Origin: Betaproteobacteria bacterium
GTDB taxonomy: Bacteria > Pseudomonadota > Gammaproteobacteria > Burkholderiales > Usitatibacteraceae
Assembly: GCA_016720855.1 (NCBI GenBank)
Contig: JADKJU010000001.1
Span: 799,501 to 863,500 of the forward strand
DNA: 64,000 nucleotides
Direction of reading: 5' to 3'
Both the position numbers and the translations under genes were made by a program. Below are positions 19,238 through 28,340 of this stretch, one piece after another (the first letter of the stretch is position 1; each line of letters starts with the position of its first letter). The notes beneath the pieces were generated by a model. The model saw only the letters and a list, made by a program, of their open reading frames with translations. It was not told the origin of the DNA and did no database searches.

Positions 19238-22200
19238 GTCCGCGCAGTTCCCTCAGAAGGACCGAGAGCACCGCAAGGTCGAGTGGCCCGGCGCGCTTGA
19301 GCTCGTCCCTCATCGCGGCGAGCCGCGCGATGGGCTGCGCGTAGCGATCCTTCCACGCGGCGATCATCGCGGCCGGGTCCGGGGAGCCGGGCGAGAGCCT
19401 GGCCACGCACGTGGTGAGCAGCCGCTGCTGGCTCGCGAGGTCGTCGCGAAGCGCGTTCCTCGCAAGTGCCTGCCACGGCGTGTCCGTAGGCAGCGCCGTG
19501 ATGCGCTCGGCGAACCAGTGCAGCTCCAGGTCGCCGGCCAGCGCGAAGTGAAGCTGCGCGATCGCCTCGAGCGGCCGTTCGGTCTCCCGGGCCACTTCCG
19601 TCGTGTCGAGCACCGAATAGAGCGCATCGAGCCCGGCCATGGAGCGCGCGAGTTCCAGCGGGACGCCCTGGCCGGACAATCGTGCGGCGGTCGCCTCGAA
19701 GGAGTCGCGATCGACCGCCGACAGGATGGCCGGAAGCCCGGCACGGAAAGCGGCCAGTCCCGGCTGGAATACCCCGAGGACCTGTGCGATCGGGAGCTGC
19801 TCGCGGCGGCGGCGAAGGAACCAGAGCGTGGCCCGCAAGACCAGCCTCCCGGCCTCGATGAGCATCTCCGACTGCACGGCGCAGGTCACGCGGTTGTCCA
19901 GCGCGTCGATGGCCGCCCACAGCGCCTCGAAGCCGAAGACGTCGCGCACGAGGATGAAGGCACGCGTCACCTCGTCCGGCGTTGCGCCCGTTTCCTCCTT
20001 CATGCGCTGCACGAATACCGACCCCGTGCGGTTGATCATCGAATTGGCGACCGCGGTCGCGATGATCTCCCGCTTGAGCGGATGGCGCGGCAGAACCGCG
20101 GCGTAGCCACTGCGGATCTGCGCCGGGAAATAATCGGTGAGCGCGCAGGCGACATAGTCGTCGTCGATGAGCGTGCCCTTCACGAGGTCGTCGTAGAGCA
20201 CCATCTTCGAATAGGCCAGGAGCACCGCGCGTTCCGGCGTCGTGAGCCCCACGCGCTGCGCGCGGCGCTCGGCGATCTCGTCGTCCGAGGGAAGGAACTC
20301 GACGGCGCGGTTCAGGCGCCCCGCCTTCTCGAGGGCGCGGATGAGGGAAGCCTGCGCGTCCAGCAGCTTGTCGCCGCGCACGCCGGCGACCGAGAGCGAC
20401 TGCGTCTGGAAGTAGTTGTCCGCCAGCACGAGGTGCCCGACCTCGTCGGTCATCTCGACCAGTAGCTTGTTCCGCTGCTTCTCGGTGAGCTCGCCGTCGG
20501 CGGTCACCAGTCCCAGCAGGATCTTGATATTGACCTCGTGGTCGGAGCAGTCCACGCCCCCCGAATTGTCGATGGCGTCGGTGCAGATGCGCCCGCCCTT
20601 GCCTTCCGGTCCTCCGGAGAGCGCGAACTCCACGCGGCCGAGCTGGGTGAAGCCGAGGTTGCCGCCCTCGCCCACCACCTTGCAGCGCAGCTCCGCGCCG
20701 TTCACGCGGATGGCATCGTTGGCGCGATCCCCCACGTCCGCGTGTGTCTGGTGGCCCGCCTTCACGTAGGTGCCGATGCCGCCGTTGTACAGCAGGTCCA
20801 CGGGCGCCTTGAGGATGGCCTTCATGAGTTCGGCCGGCGTGAGGCTTTCCTCGGCGACGCCGAGCGCCTTGCGCACCTGCGGCGAAACGGCGATCGACTT
20901 GGCCGCGCGCGGATAGATGCCCCCGCCCTTCGAGATGAGCGCCTTGTCGTAGTCGTCCCACGACGAGCGCGGCAACGCAAACATGCGCTCGCGCTCGGCG
21001 AAGCTCTTCGCAGGATCCGGGTCCGGGTCGAGGAAGATGTGCCGGTGGTCGAAGGCCGCAAGCAGCCGGATGTGCCGCGAGAGCAGCATCCCGTTGCCGA
21101 ACACGTCGCCGGACATGTCCCCCACGCCCGCCACAGTGAAGTCCTGCGACTGGGTGTCGAGCCCCATCTCGCGGAAGTGGCGCTTCACGCTTTCCCACGC
21201 GCCTTTCGCCGTGATGCCCATCTTCTTGTGGTCGTAGCCGGCGCTTCCCCCCGAGGCGAAGGCATCGGCCAGCCAATGGCCGTATTCGGCGCTCACCGCG
21301 TTGGCGTAGTCGGAGAAAGCCGCAGTCCCCTTGTCCGCCGCGACGACGAGGTAGGGGTCATCCGGGTCGTGGCGAACGACGTCCTTCGGGGGAATCACCT
21401 TCCCGCCCTTCAGGTTGTCCGTCACATCGAGCAGGCCACGCAGGAAATCCTGGTAGCAGGCCACGCCTTCCTTGAGGTACGCCTCGCGCTCGCTCGCAGG
21501 CGGCGCCGCCTTGAGCACGAAACCGCCCTTCGAACCCACCGGGACGATCACCGCGTTCTTCACCATCTGCGCCTTCATGAGGCCGAGGACCTCGGTGCGG
21601 AAGTCCTCGGGGCGGTCGGACCAGCGAAGGCCGCCGCGCGCCACCTTGCCGCCGCGCAGGTGGATCGCCTCGAATCGGGGCGAGTACACGAACACCTCGA
21701 AAAGCGGCCGCGGCTCGGGCAGGTCGGGCACCTTCGCCGACTCGAACTTGAGCGCGAGGTAGGGCTTGCGCCGCCCATTCCCGCCGCGCACCCAGTGGTT
21801 GGTGCGGATCGTGGCGCGGATCGCGTACAGGCAGCGACGAAGGATGCGGTCCTCGTCGAGATTCGCCACGTCGTTCAGGGCGGTCTTCACCTCGTCGTGC
21901 AGCGTCTGCTGCCTCGAGTCGCGGTCGGCTCCCGCCGCCGGGTCGAAGCGCGCATGGAAGAGCGCGACCAGCTTCGCGACGATGGTCGGATGCGCCGCCA
22001 GCGTCTGCGCGATGTAGGCCTGGCTGAAGGTGAAGCCGGCCTGCTTCAGGTACTTGGCGTAGGCGCGCAGCACCACCACGTCGTCGGACGCGAGCGCGGC
22101 CGTCGGCGTGAGGCGGTTGAACGCGTCGTTCTCGATCTCGCCTCGCGCCACGCGCAGCAGGGCCTCCTCCGTCACGGCCTTGATGGCCTCGACGTTCTCG

Positions 22201-24062
22201 AGATCCCGTGCGCTGCGCAGGCCGAAGTCGTGCAGGAAGACCGCAGGCGCATCCTTGCGCTGGACTTCCCAGCCGTCCTCGTCCAGAACCTCCAGCCCCA
22301 TGTTCTCGAGGATGGGCAGGCTCGCCGACAGGGTGAGCTTCTCGCCCACGCGGTACACGCGAAGGCGCAGCGTACGGGCATCGGCCTCCACCGGCCGGTA
22401 CAGGCTCACCGCGAACGGGTTGCCGGGCCCGAGCGTCTCGATCACCGCGATGTCGCGCACGGCCGTCCGGGCGGAGAGCGTGTCGCGGTAGGCCACGGGG
22501 AACGCGGCCGAGTACCCACCGTACAGCAGCAGCGCGCGTTCCTCGCCATGTGCTTCTGTGAGGGCGAGCTTCAGATCGTCTTCCCAGCGGCGCGTGGCCT
22601 GGATGATCTCCGCCTCGATGGCGTGCACGTCCACGCGCGGCTCGTCGAGCGGGCGCGTGCGCACCAGCATGTGGATGCGAGCGAGAACCGCATCGGTGAG
22701 CTGCACGGTGTACTCCGCGCTCGTCCCCGCGAGCCGGCGCCGCAGGATTTCCTCGATCTTCCTGCGCACATCGGTATTGAAGTTCTCCCGCGGCACGTAG
22801 ATGAGGCAGGAAAAGAAGCGTCCGTAGAGGTCCCGGCGCAGGAAAAGGCGCGTGCGCCGGCGGTCGCCCAGGCGAAGCACGGCCAATGCGATCTCGAGCA
22901 GCGACGCCTCGTCCACCTGGAAGAGCTCGTCGCGTGGGTAGGCATGCAGAAGCGAAACCAGGTTCTTGTACCCGTGGCTCGCTGCGGGGAACCCGGCGCG
23001 CTCGAGGATCCGTGCCACCTTCCTACGCAGCAGCGGAATGTCGCCGGGATCGGCGTGATAGGCCGCGGAAGTATAGAGGCCGACGAAACGGCGCTCGCCG
23101 GTGACGCGGCCGGAGGCATCGAATTTCTTCACGCCGACGTAGTCGAGGTAGCCGGGGCGGTGCACCGTCGCGCGCGAATTGGCTTTTGTGAGCACGAGGA
23201 GCCGCGGCTCGCGCGCGAGCGCCTTGATCGCGGCCGGCAGGTCCCGGAAGCTTTGCGACACGCCCCCCAGCCGGGGCTCGCGCAGCACGCCCAGGCCCGA
23301 GCCCGCGACGATTCTCAGCTGGTCCTCGCCGCCGGAAGCGGCCAGTTCGTACTCGCGAAAACCGATGAAGGTGAAGTTCTCCTCGAGAGCCCAGGAAAGA
23401 AAAGCGCGCGTCTCCTCGACATCGGCCGCGTCCTGTTCCCTGGGGGGTCTTGCGAACTCCCCGACGATCGCCTGCATCGCCTCGCGCATCGGCCTCCAGT
23501 CCTCGACGGCGCAGCGCACATCGGCGAGCACGGCAAGCAGTCCCTCGCCGATCTCCTTGAGCCGGGCCGGGTCGCTTTCGCGGTCCACCTCCACGTGGAT
23601 GAACGATTCGCGCGCGCCTTCGCGGCCGGCCGGCGCTAACGAGATGAGGTTGCGTTCGGGATCGCGCACCGTCTGCGCGAGCGGATGCACGAGCAGGTGC
23701 AGCGTGCGGCCCTGGCGATTGAGCTCCATCGTCACCGAGTCGACGAGGAAGGGCATGTCGTCGTTCACGATCTCGATCACGGTGTGCGGGCTCGCCCAGC
23801 CGTGTTCCTGCGCCTTCGGGTTGTACACTCGCAGCTTGGGCGTGCCGGAGGCGAACTGGCGCGCGAAGGCGAGGTGGGTCATCGCCGCGCCGTAGAGATC
23901 CTCGGGCGCGCGCGCCTCCAGGTCTTCGGCATCGACCTGGCCGTAGTAGAGCGAGACGAATTCGCGGGCTTCCTTTGCCTGCGCGCCGGAGAGGCGCTGG
24001 CCGGCGAGGCGAGTGACGGGTTCGAGGATGGACTGTTTGGGATCCGTGGAAGGAGAAGGCAT
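19230..24062 (-). CDS. NAD-specific glutamate dehydrogenase, large (GDH-1600/L-GDH) type
   Basis: This 1610-residue enzyme oxidatively deaminates glutamate to 2-oxoglutarate with NAD and is usually catabolic. The long N-terminal half holds ACT-like regulatory modules. The catalytic domain follows, with GGLRWSDRPEDFRTEVLGL, the substrate-lysine region VPVGSKGGFVLK, and DMSGDVFGNGMLLSRHIRLL in the NAD domain. The C-terminal helical region completes the family layout. Length is normal. The ATG at 24062 is preferred because GAGG lies about 6 bases upstream; an in-frame GTG at 24107 has no usable site. It is followed by an overlapping MFS gene and lies near gltIJKL, so glutamate uptake and breakdown are clustered. 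Confidence 0.95.
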   Translation of the reverse strand: MPSPSTDPKQSILEPVTRLAGQRLSGAQAKEAREFVSLYYGQVDAEDLEARAPEDLYGAAMTHLAFARQFASGTPKLRVYNPKAQEHGWASPHTVIEIVNDDMPFLVDSVTMELNRQGRTLHLLVHPLAQTVRDPERNLISLAPAGREGARESFIHVEVDRESDPARLKEIGEGLLAVLADVRCAVEDWRPMREAMQAIVGEFARPPREQDAADVEETRAFLSWALEENFTFIGFREYELAASGGEDQLRIVAGSGLGVLREPRLGGVSQSFRDLPAAIKALAREPRLLVLTKANSRATVHRPGYLDYVGVKKFDASGRVTGERRFVGLYTSAAYHADPGDIPLLRRKVARILERAGFPAASHGYKNLVSLLHAYPRDELFQVDEASLLEIALAVLRLGDRRRTRLFLRRDLYGRFFSCLIYVPRENFNTDVRRKIEEILRRRLAGTSAEYTVQLTDAVLARIHMLVRTRPLDEPRVDVHAIEAEIIQATRRWEDDLKLALTEAHGEERALLLYGGYSAAFPVAYRDTLSARTAVRDIAVIETLGPGNPFAVSLYRPVEADARTLRLRVYRVGEKLTLSASLPILENMGLEVLDEDGWEVQRKDAPAVFLHDFGLRSARDLENVEAIKAVTEEALLRVARGEIENDAFNRLTPTAALASDDVVVLRAYAKYLKQAGFTFSQAYIAQTLAAHPTIVAKLVALFHARFDPAAGADRDSRQQTLHDEVKTALNDVANLDEDRILRRCLYAIRATIRTNHWVRGGNGRRKPYLALKFESAKVPDLPEPRPLFEVFVYSPRFEAIHLRGGKVARGGLRWSDRPEDFRTEVLGLMKAQMVKNAVIVPVGSKGGFVLKAAPPASEREAYLKEGVACYQDFLRGLLDVTDNLKGGKVIPPKDVVRHDPDDPYLVVAADKGTAAFSDYANAVSAEYGHWLADAFASGGSAGYDHKKMGITAKGAWESVKRHFREMGLDTQSQDFTVAGVGDMSGDVFGNGMLLSRHIRLLAAFDHRHIFLDPDPDPAKSFAERERMFALPRSSWDDYDKALISKGGGIYPRAAKSIAVSPQVRKALGVAEESLTPAELMKAILKAPVDLLYNGGIGTYVKAGHQTHADVGDRANDAIRVNGAELRCKVVGEGGNLGFTQLGRVEFALSGGPEGKGGRICTDAIDNSGGVDCSDHEVNIKILLGLVTADGELTEKQRNKLLVEMTDEVGHLVLADNYFQTQSLSVAGVRGDKLLDAQASLIRALEKAGRLNRAVEFLPSDDEIAERRAQRVGLTTPERAVLLAYSKMVLYDDLVKGTLIDDDYVACALTDYFPAQIRSGYAAVLPRHPLKREIIATAVANSMINRTGSVFVQRMKEETGATPDEVTRAFILVRDVFGFEALWAAIDALDNRVTCAVQSEMLIEAGRLVLRATLWFLRRRREQLPIAQVLGVFQPGLAAFRAGLPAILSAVDRDSFEATAARLSGQGVPLELARSMAGLDALYSVLDTTEVARETERPLEAIAQLHFALAGDLELHWFAERITALPTDTPWQALARNALRDDLASQQRLLTTCVARLSPGSPDPAAMIAAWKDRYAQPIARLAAMRDELKRAGPLDLAVLSVLLRELRGLA

Positions 24063-24158
24063 GACGACCTCGTTATTATTCGTGGCGGGCGGTGACTCGG
24101 GATTCACCCCTCGTGGGGACGCTCCCGCAGACGTCCGGAGCCTGCATTTTCCTCCAAG

Positions 24159-24896
24159 ATGCGCTCTATTTACGATGACCTCATGAAAACCCTCCTTTCA
24201 ACGCCCCGGCGCGTCGGCATCCTCGGCGGCATGGGCCCGGCGGCCGCGATCGACCTGCAGGCGAAAATCCTCGCCGCAACACCCGCTGCGACGGACCGTG
24301 ACCACCTGCCGATCGTGGTGTGGAACGTGCCGCAGGTTCCCGACCGCGTCGCCGCCGTGCAGGGCCTGGGCGCATCCCCCCTGCCGGAAATGGTCGCCGG
24401 GGCGAAGGGGCTGGAGGCGGCCGGATGCGAAGCCTTCGTCGTCGCCTGCAATACGGCGCACCACTGGGCGGACGAGCTGGCCTCCTCGGTTCGCATGCCG
24501 CTGCTGCACATTGCGGACTCCGCGATTGATGCCATGGCTCGCCGGGCGGTCGCGCCGATGCGCGTGGGACTGCTTGCCACTCGCGGCACGCTGGCTGCCG
24601 CTTTCTACGGCAAGCGTCTCGCGCACCGCGGTTTCCCGTGGTTCGCCCCGACGGACAAGGAGCAGGCGCAGTTCGTCGATGAGGCCATCGCCCGGGTCAA
24701 GGCGGGCGATGTCGCCGGCGCCCGCGCTCCCTTCGAGGCGGCCGCCCGGGCTCTCGCCGTGCGGGGGGCGGACCTCGTCCTGCTGGCTTGCACGGAACTG
24801 CCGCTGGCGGCGCAGGGCGCCGATTGCCCCGTCCCGATCCTCGACGCGAGCCAGGCGCTGGCGCAGGCCGTCGTGGACTTCTCCCTGCGCCGTTGA
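24159..24896 (+). CDS. Aspartate/glutamate racemase-family protein
   Basis: This family uses two cysteines as acid/base pair to racemise aspartate, glutamate or related acids. Both are present: one in VVACNTAHHW in the first half and one in LVLLACTELPLA in the second, each with the expected threonine context. The N-terminus GILGGMGPAAAIDL is typical. The protein is 245 residues from the ATG at 24159, or 237 from the ATG at 24183; neither has a good ribosome site. Downstream gltIJKL imports glutamate/aspartate, so an acidic amino acid substrate is likely. Some relatives have lost activity, but this copy keeps both cysteines. Confidence 0.9.
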   Translation: MRSIYDDLMKTLLSTPRRVGILGGMGPAAAIDLQAKILAATPAATDRDHLPIVVWNVPQVPDRVAAVQGLGASPLPEMVAGAKGLEAAGCEAFVVACNTAHHWADELASSVRMPLLHIADSAIDAMARRAVAPMRVGLLATRGTLAAAFYGKRLAHRGFPWFAPTDKEQAQFVDEAIARVKAGDVAGARAPFEAAARALAVRGADLVLLACTELPLAAQGADCPVPILDASQALAQAVVDFSLRR

Positions 24897-25078
24897 AGGG
24901 CGCGACGCGCGCCATCCCGGTGCACCAGGGCGGCTGTCGCACCCCTGCCTGCCCGCGCAGGGCGGGCATGCCGCCTGCATGGGGTTTGCCATCGATCGAG
25001 CCCCGGAAGTATCCTTCGCCCTTTGCCGCACGCACGCCCCGCAGCCCCGCGCACCGATCCAACCCAGGAGGAAACACC

Positions 25079-25966
25079 ATGTTCGCCAAGTCGCTCGCCG
25101 CCGTCGCGGCCATCGCCGTCCTTGCCGCCGTCCCCGCGACAGCGCAGGAACTGACCGGCACCCTCAAGAAGATCAAGGAATCCGGCACGATCACCATCGG
25201 TCACCGCGAGACCTCGATCCCCTTCTCCTACCTCAACGAAAAGCAGCAGCCCATCGGCTACTCGATGGACATCTGCGCGGCGATCGTCGAGGAAGTGAAG
25301 AAGGAGCTCTCGCTCACGCAGCTCACCGTCAAGTACAACCCGGTGACGCCGCAGACGCGCATCCCGCTCATCTCGAATGGCACGGTCGACATCGAGTGCG
25401 GCTCGACCACCAACACGCTCACGCGCCAGAAGCAGGTCGGTTTCTCGCCGATCACCTTCATCACCGGCACGAAGCTGCTCGTGAAGAAGTCCGCGAAGAT
25501 CAAGTCGTACAAGGACCTGAAGAACAAGACGGTCGTGGTGACCCAGGGCACGACCAACGAGCGCATCATCAAGGCGCTCTCCGACAAGGACAACCTCAAC
25601 ATCAAGTTCCTGAACGCCAAGGACCACGGGGAATCCTTCCTCACCGTCGAGTCCGGGCGCGCCGTGGCCTTCTCCATGGACGACATCCTTCTCTACGGCC
25701 TCATCGCCAAGGCAAAGACGCCAAAGGACTACGAGGTCGTTGGCGACTACCTCTCCTACGACCCGTACGGGATGATGTACCGCAAGGGCGACGAGGACTT
25801 CGGCCAGGTGATCCGCCGCGCCATCGCCAAGCTCATGCAGACCGGCGACATCAACAAGATCTACAGCAAGTGGTTCCTCGATAAGCTGCCTTCCGGCGAG
25901 ATGATGGGCGTGCCGATGAGCCCGCTCCTCAAGGCCGCCATCACGCTGCAGGCGCTGCCGGAATAG
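25079..25966 (+). CDS. gltI: Glutamate/aspartate ABC transporter, periplasmic binding protein
   Basis: This 295-residue precursor is the soluble receptor that captures glutamate/aspartate in the periplasm. A Sec signal occupies about the first 22 residues (MFAKSLAAVAAIAVLAAVPA, then TA before the cut). The mature start region TITIGHRETSIPFSYL and the polar loop VDIECGSTTNT match GltI. The start is marked by AGGAGG 7 bases upstream. The 182-base gap before it contains only GC-rich imperfect repeats and no gene. A strong terminator follows the gene, a common way to keep receptor mRNA above permease mRNA. Confidence 0.95.
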   Translation: MFAKSLAAVAAIAVLAAVPATAQELTGTLKKIKESGTITIGHRETSIPFSYLNEKQQPIGYSMDICAAIVEEVKKELSLTQLTVKYNPVTPQTRIPLISNGTVDIECGSTTNTLTRQKQVGFSPITFITGTKLLVKKSAKIKSYKDLKNKTVVVTQGTTNERIIKALSDKDNLNIKFLNAKDHGESFLTVESGRAVAFSMDDILLYGLIAKAKTPKDYEVVGDYLSYDPYGMMYRKGDEDFGQVIRRAIAKLMQTGDINKIYSKWFLDKLPSGEMMGVPMSPLLKAAITLQALPE

Positions 25967-25980
25967 CGAAGCCGGGCGAA

Positions 25981-26005
25981 GGGGGCGGGCGACCGCCCCC
26001 TTTTT
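25981..26005 (+). terminator. Intercistronic terminator/attenuator after gltI
   Basis: GGGGGCGG, loop GCGA, CCGCCCCC then TTTTT at 26001-26005 forms an 8-bp GC hairpin with a U-run, 15 bases after the gltI stop and before gltJ. Some read-through is required for gltJKL unless they have their own promoter. Confidence 0.85.
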
Positions 26006-26026
26006 CATTTTTCACGGGCGGTCGCG

Positions 26027-26794
26027 ATGGACTGGAAAGTACTCCTCGAGCAGGCACCCAGCGGCGGCATGACGTACCTGGGGTGGCTGTGGTCGGGCCT
26101 CTTCTGGACGCTCGCGGTCTCGTCCTGCGCGTGGATCGTCGCCTCCGTGGTCGGATGCGTGGTCGGCGTGGCGCGCACCACGCCGCTGGCCTGGGCGCGA
26201 TTCCTGGGCACGTGCTACGTCGAGCTCTTCCGCAACATCCCGCTCCTGGTGCAGATGTTCCTCTGGTACTTCGTGATGCCGGAGGTGCTTCCCGTGGCCT
26301 GGGGCGACTGGCTCAAGCAGGACATGCCCAACCTCCTCACCCTGCCCTTCGCGGCGCAGTTCAGCCTGTGGGAGTTCACGGCCGCGACGCTCTGCCTGGG
26401 CCTTTACACCGCCTCGCGCGTGGCCGAGCAGGTTCGCTCCGGCATCCAGTCGCTGCCGGGCGGACAGACTGCCGCGGGGCTCGCCATGGGGCTCACGCTC
26501 CCGCAGGTGTACCGGTTCGTGACGCTCCCGATGGCCTTCCGCATCATCATCCCGCCGATGACCTCGGAGTTCCTCACGATCTTCAAGAATTCGTCTACGG
26601 CGCTGACCATCGGCGTGCTCGAACTCACCGCGCAGAGCCGTCAGATCTCGGAATACACGTTCAAGACGTTCGAGGCGTTCACCGCTGCAACCCTCATCTA
26701 CATCGTCATCACCCTCACGGTGATCTTCGCGATGCGCGCGATCGAGAAGCGCGTGGCCGTGCCCGGCTACATCGCGCAGGGGGGCGGGCACTGA
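26027..26794 (+). CDS. gltJ: Glutamate/aspartate ABC transporter permease GltJ
   Basis: This 255-residue inner-membrane permease pairs with GltK to form the channel. It has several hydrophobic helices and the amino-acid permease motif ELFRNIPLLVQMFLWYF. The EAA loop that contacts the ATPase includes AAGLAMGLTLPQVYRFVTLP. An insert PEVLPVAWGDWLKQDMPN, absent from short HisM-type permeases, is characteristic of GltJ. Its TGA shares its last base with the gltK start codon (TGATG). Confidence 0.94.
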   Translation: MDWKVLLEQAPSGGMTYLGWLWSGLFWTLAVSSCAWIVASVVGCVVGVARTTPLAWARFLGTCYVELFRNIPLLVQMFLWYFVMPEVLPVAWGDWLKQDMPNLLTLPFAAQFSLWEFTAATLCLGLYTASRVAEQVRSGIQSLPGGQTAAGLAMGLTLPQVYRFVTLPMAFRIIIPPMTSEFLTIFKNSSTALTIGVLELTAQSRQISEYTFKTFEAFTAATLIYIVITLTVIFAMRAIEKRVAVPGYIAQGGGH

Positions 26795-27477
26795 TGGGCG
26801 AGTTCGACTGGGGCGTCATCTGGACGTACCGCGAGTCCCTCCGGGACGGCATGTTAACCTCCCTCAAGCTCTTTGCCATCGCGCTCGCCGGCGGCATCTT
26901 CTTCGGCACGCTGCTCGCCATGGCGAGGCTGTCGAAATGGAAGGCGCTCTCGGTCCCGGCAGCCGGATTCGTGAACCTGATCCGCGCCATTCCCTTCATC
27001 ATGGCGATCTTCTGGTTCTACTTCCTCACCCCCATGATCGTGGCGAAGTTCACCGGCCATCAGGGCGAGGCGGTCGGGCCCTTCACCTCGGCCATCGTCG
27101 CCTTCATCATGGTGGAAAGCGCGTACTACTCGGAGATCGTCCGCGCCGGCATCCAGTCGATCCCGCGCGGGCAGCCGTCCGCGGCCTATGCGCTCGGCAT
27201 GAACTACTGGCAGTCGATGGGGCACATCGTGCTGCCCCAGGCGTTTCGCAACATGCTGCCGGTGATGCTCACGCAGGCGGTGATCCTCTTTCAGGACACC
27301 TCCCTCGTCTATGTCGTGGCCCTCAAGGATTTCCTCGGCGCGGCCTCGAAGGCCGGGCAGCTCACCGGGCGCATCGTCGAGCTCTACATCTTCGTCGCCG
27401 TCGTCTTCTTCATCATCTGCTTCGCCGCCTCCTGGGCGGTCAAGCGGCTCCAGGTGCGCCTGGCCGTCTCCCGATAG
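26794..27477 (+). CDS. gltK: Glutamate/aspartate ABC transporter permease GltK
   Basis: This is the second permease subunit, 227 residues. It carries FVNLIRAIPFIMAIFWFYFL near residue 60 and the EAA motif region PSAAYALGMNYWQSMGHIVLP, which docks onto GltL. It has about five hydrophobic segments. It is translationally coupled to gltJ and ends 7 bases before gltL. Confidence 0.94.
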   Translation: MGEFDWGVIWTYRESLRDGMLTSLKLFAIALAGGIFFGTLLAMARLSKWKALSVPAAGFVNLIRAIPFIMAIFWFYFLTPMIVAKFTGHQGEAVGPFTSAIVAFIMVESAYYSEIVRAGIQSIPRGQPSAAYALGMNYWQSMGHIVLPQAFRNMLPVMLTQAVILFQDTSLVYVVALKDFLGAASKAGQLTGRIVELYIFVAVVFFIICFAASWAVKRLQVRLAVSR

Positions 27478-27484
27478 GAATCCC

Positions 27485-28240
27485 ATGAGCGCTTCCGAAT
27501 CCCCGCGGCCCATGATCGACCTGCGCAACGTGAGCAAGTGGTACGGCCCCTTCCAGGTGCTCAAGGACTGCACGACGAAGGTGGAAAAGGGCGAGGTCGT
27601 CGTGGTCTGCGGCCCGTCGGGATCGGGGAAGTCCACGCTCATCAAGGCGGTGAACGGCCTGGAGCCTTTCCAGAAGGGCGAGATCGTCGTTAACGGCATC
27701 TCGGTCGGCGACCCGAAGACCGACCTCCCGAAGCTGCGCGCCAAGATCGGCATGGTGTTCCAGAACTTCGAGCTGTTCCCCCACATGAGCATCACGGACA
27801 ACCTCGCCATCGGCCAGCGGAAGGTCCTCGGGCGCACGCGGGACCAGGCCGTGGAAAAGGGCATGAAGCTGCTCGACCGCGTCGGTCTCCTGTCGCAGAA
27901 GGACAAGTTCCCCGGTCAGCTTTCCGGCGGCCAGCAGCAGCGCGTGGCCATTGCCCGGGCCCTGTCCATGGATCCCATCGCCATGCTCTTCGACGAGCCC
28001 ACATCGGCGCTCGACCCGGAAATGATCAACGAGGTGCTGGATGTCATGGTGCAGCTCGCCCGGGAAGGGATGACGATGATGGTGGTCACCCACGAGATGG
28101 GCTTCGCGAAGAAGGTTGCGCACCGAGTCGTGTTCATGGACCACGGTCAGATCGTCGAGGACTGCACCAAGGACGAGTTTTTCGGCACGGCCCGGTCGGA
28201 ACGGACCCAGGCCTTCCTGTCCAAGATCCTGCATCACTGA
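27485..28240 (+). CDS. gltL: Glutamate/aspartate ABC transporter ATPase GltL
   Basis: This 251-residue ABC ATPase powers GltIJK. Walker A is GPSGSGKST near residue 43, the Q-loop is MVFQNFELFPHM, the signature is LSGGQQQRVAIARAL, Walker B is AMLFDEPTSALDPEM and the switch histidine lies in VVTHEMGF. All catalytic elements are intact. It closes the operon, and I see no strong terminator in the following 100 bases. Confidence 0.95.
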   Translation: MSASESPRPMIDLRNVSKWYGPFQVLKDCTTKVEKGEVVVVCGPSGSGKSTLIKAVNGLEPFQKGEIVVNGISVGDPKTDLPKLRAKIGMVFQNFELFPHMSITDNLAIGQRKVLGRTRDQAVEKGMKLLDRVGLLSQKDKFPGQLSGGQQQRVAIARALSMDPIAMLFDEPTSALDPEMINEVLDVMVQLAREGMTMMVVTHEMGFAKKVAHRVVFMDHGQIVEDCTKDEFFGTARSERTQAFLSKILHH

Positions 28241-28340
28241 AACCCGGGGCGGACTCCGGCCCGCTTCTTGCTGCAATCAGGATCACGTTACCCTCGGAAA
28301 TCGTTGACGAAATGGCACTTTCAGCCGAAACTTGCCCCTC

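Noticed and set aside
20538..23639. A 1033-codon open frame opposite the NAD-glutamate dehydrogenase gene
   Set aside because: The long antisense frame comes from GC-rich third positions of the real gene; composition is His/Arg/Val-biased with no domain signature.
24897..25078. Terminator or small RNA between the racemase-family gene and gltI
   Set aside because: Only GC-rich imperfect repeats without a U-run were seen, not enough to call a feature.
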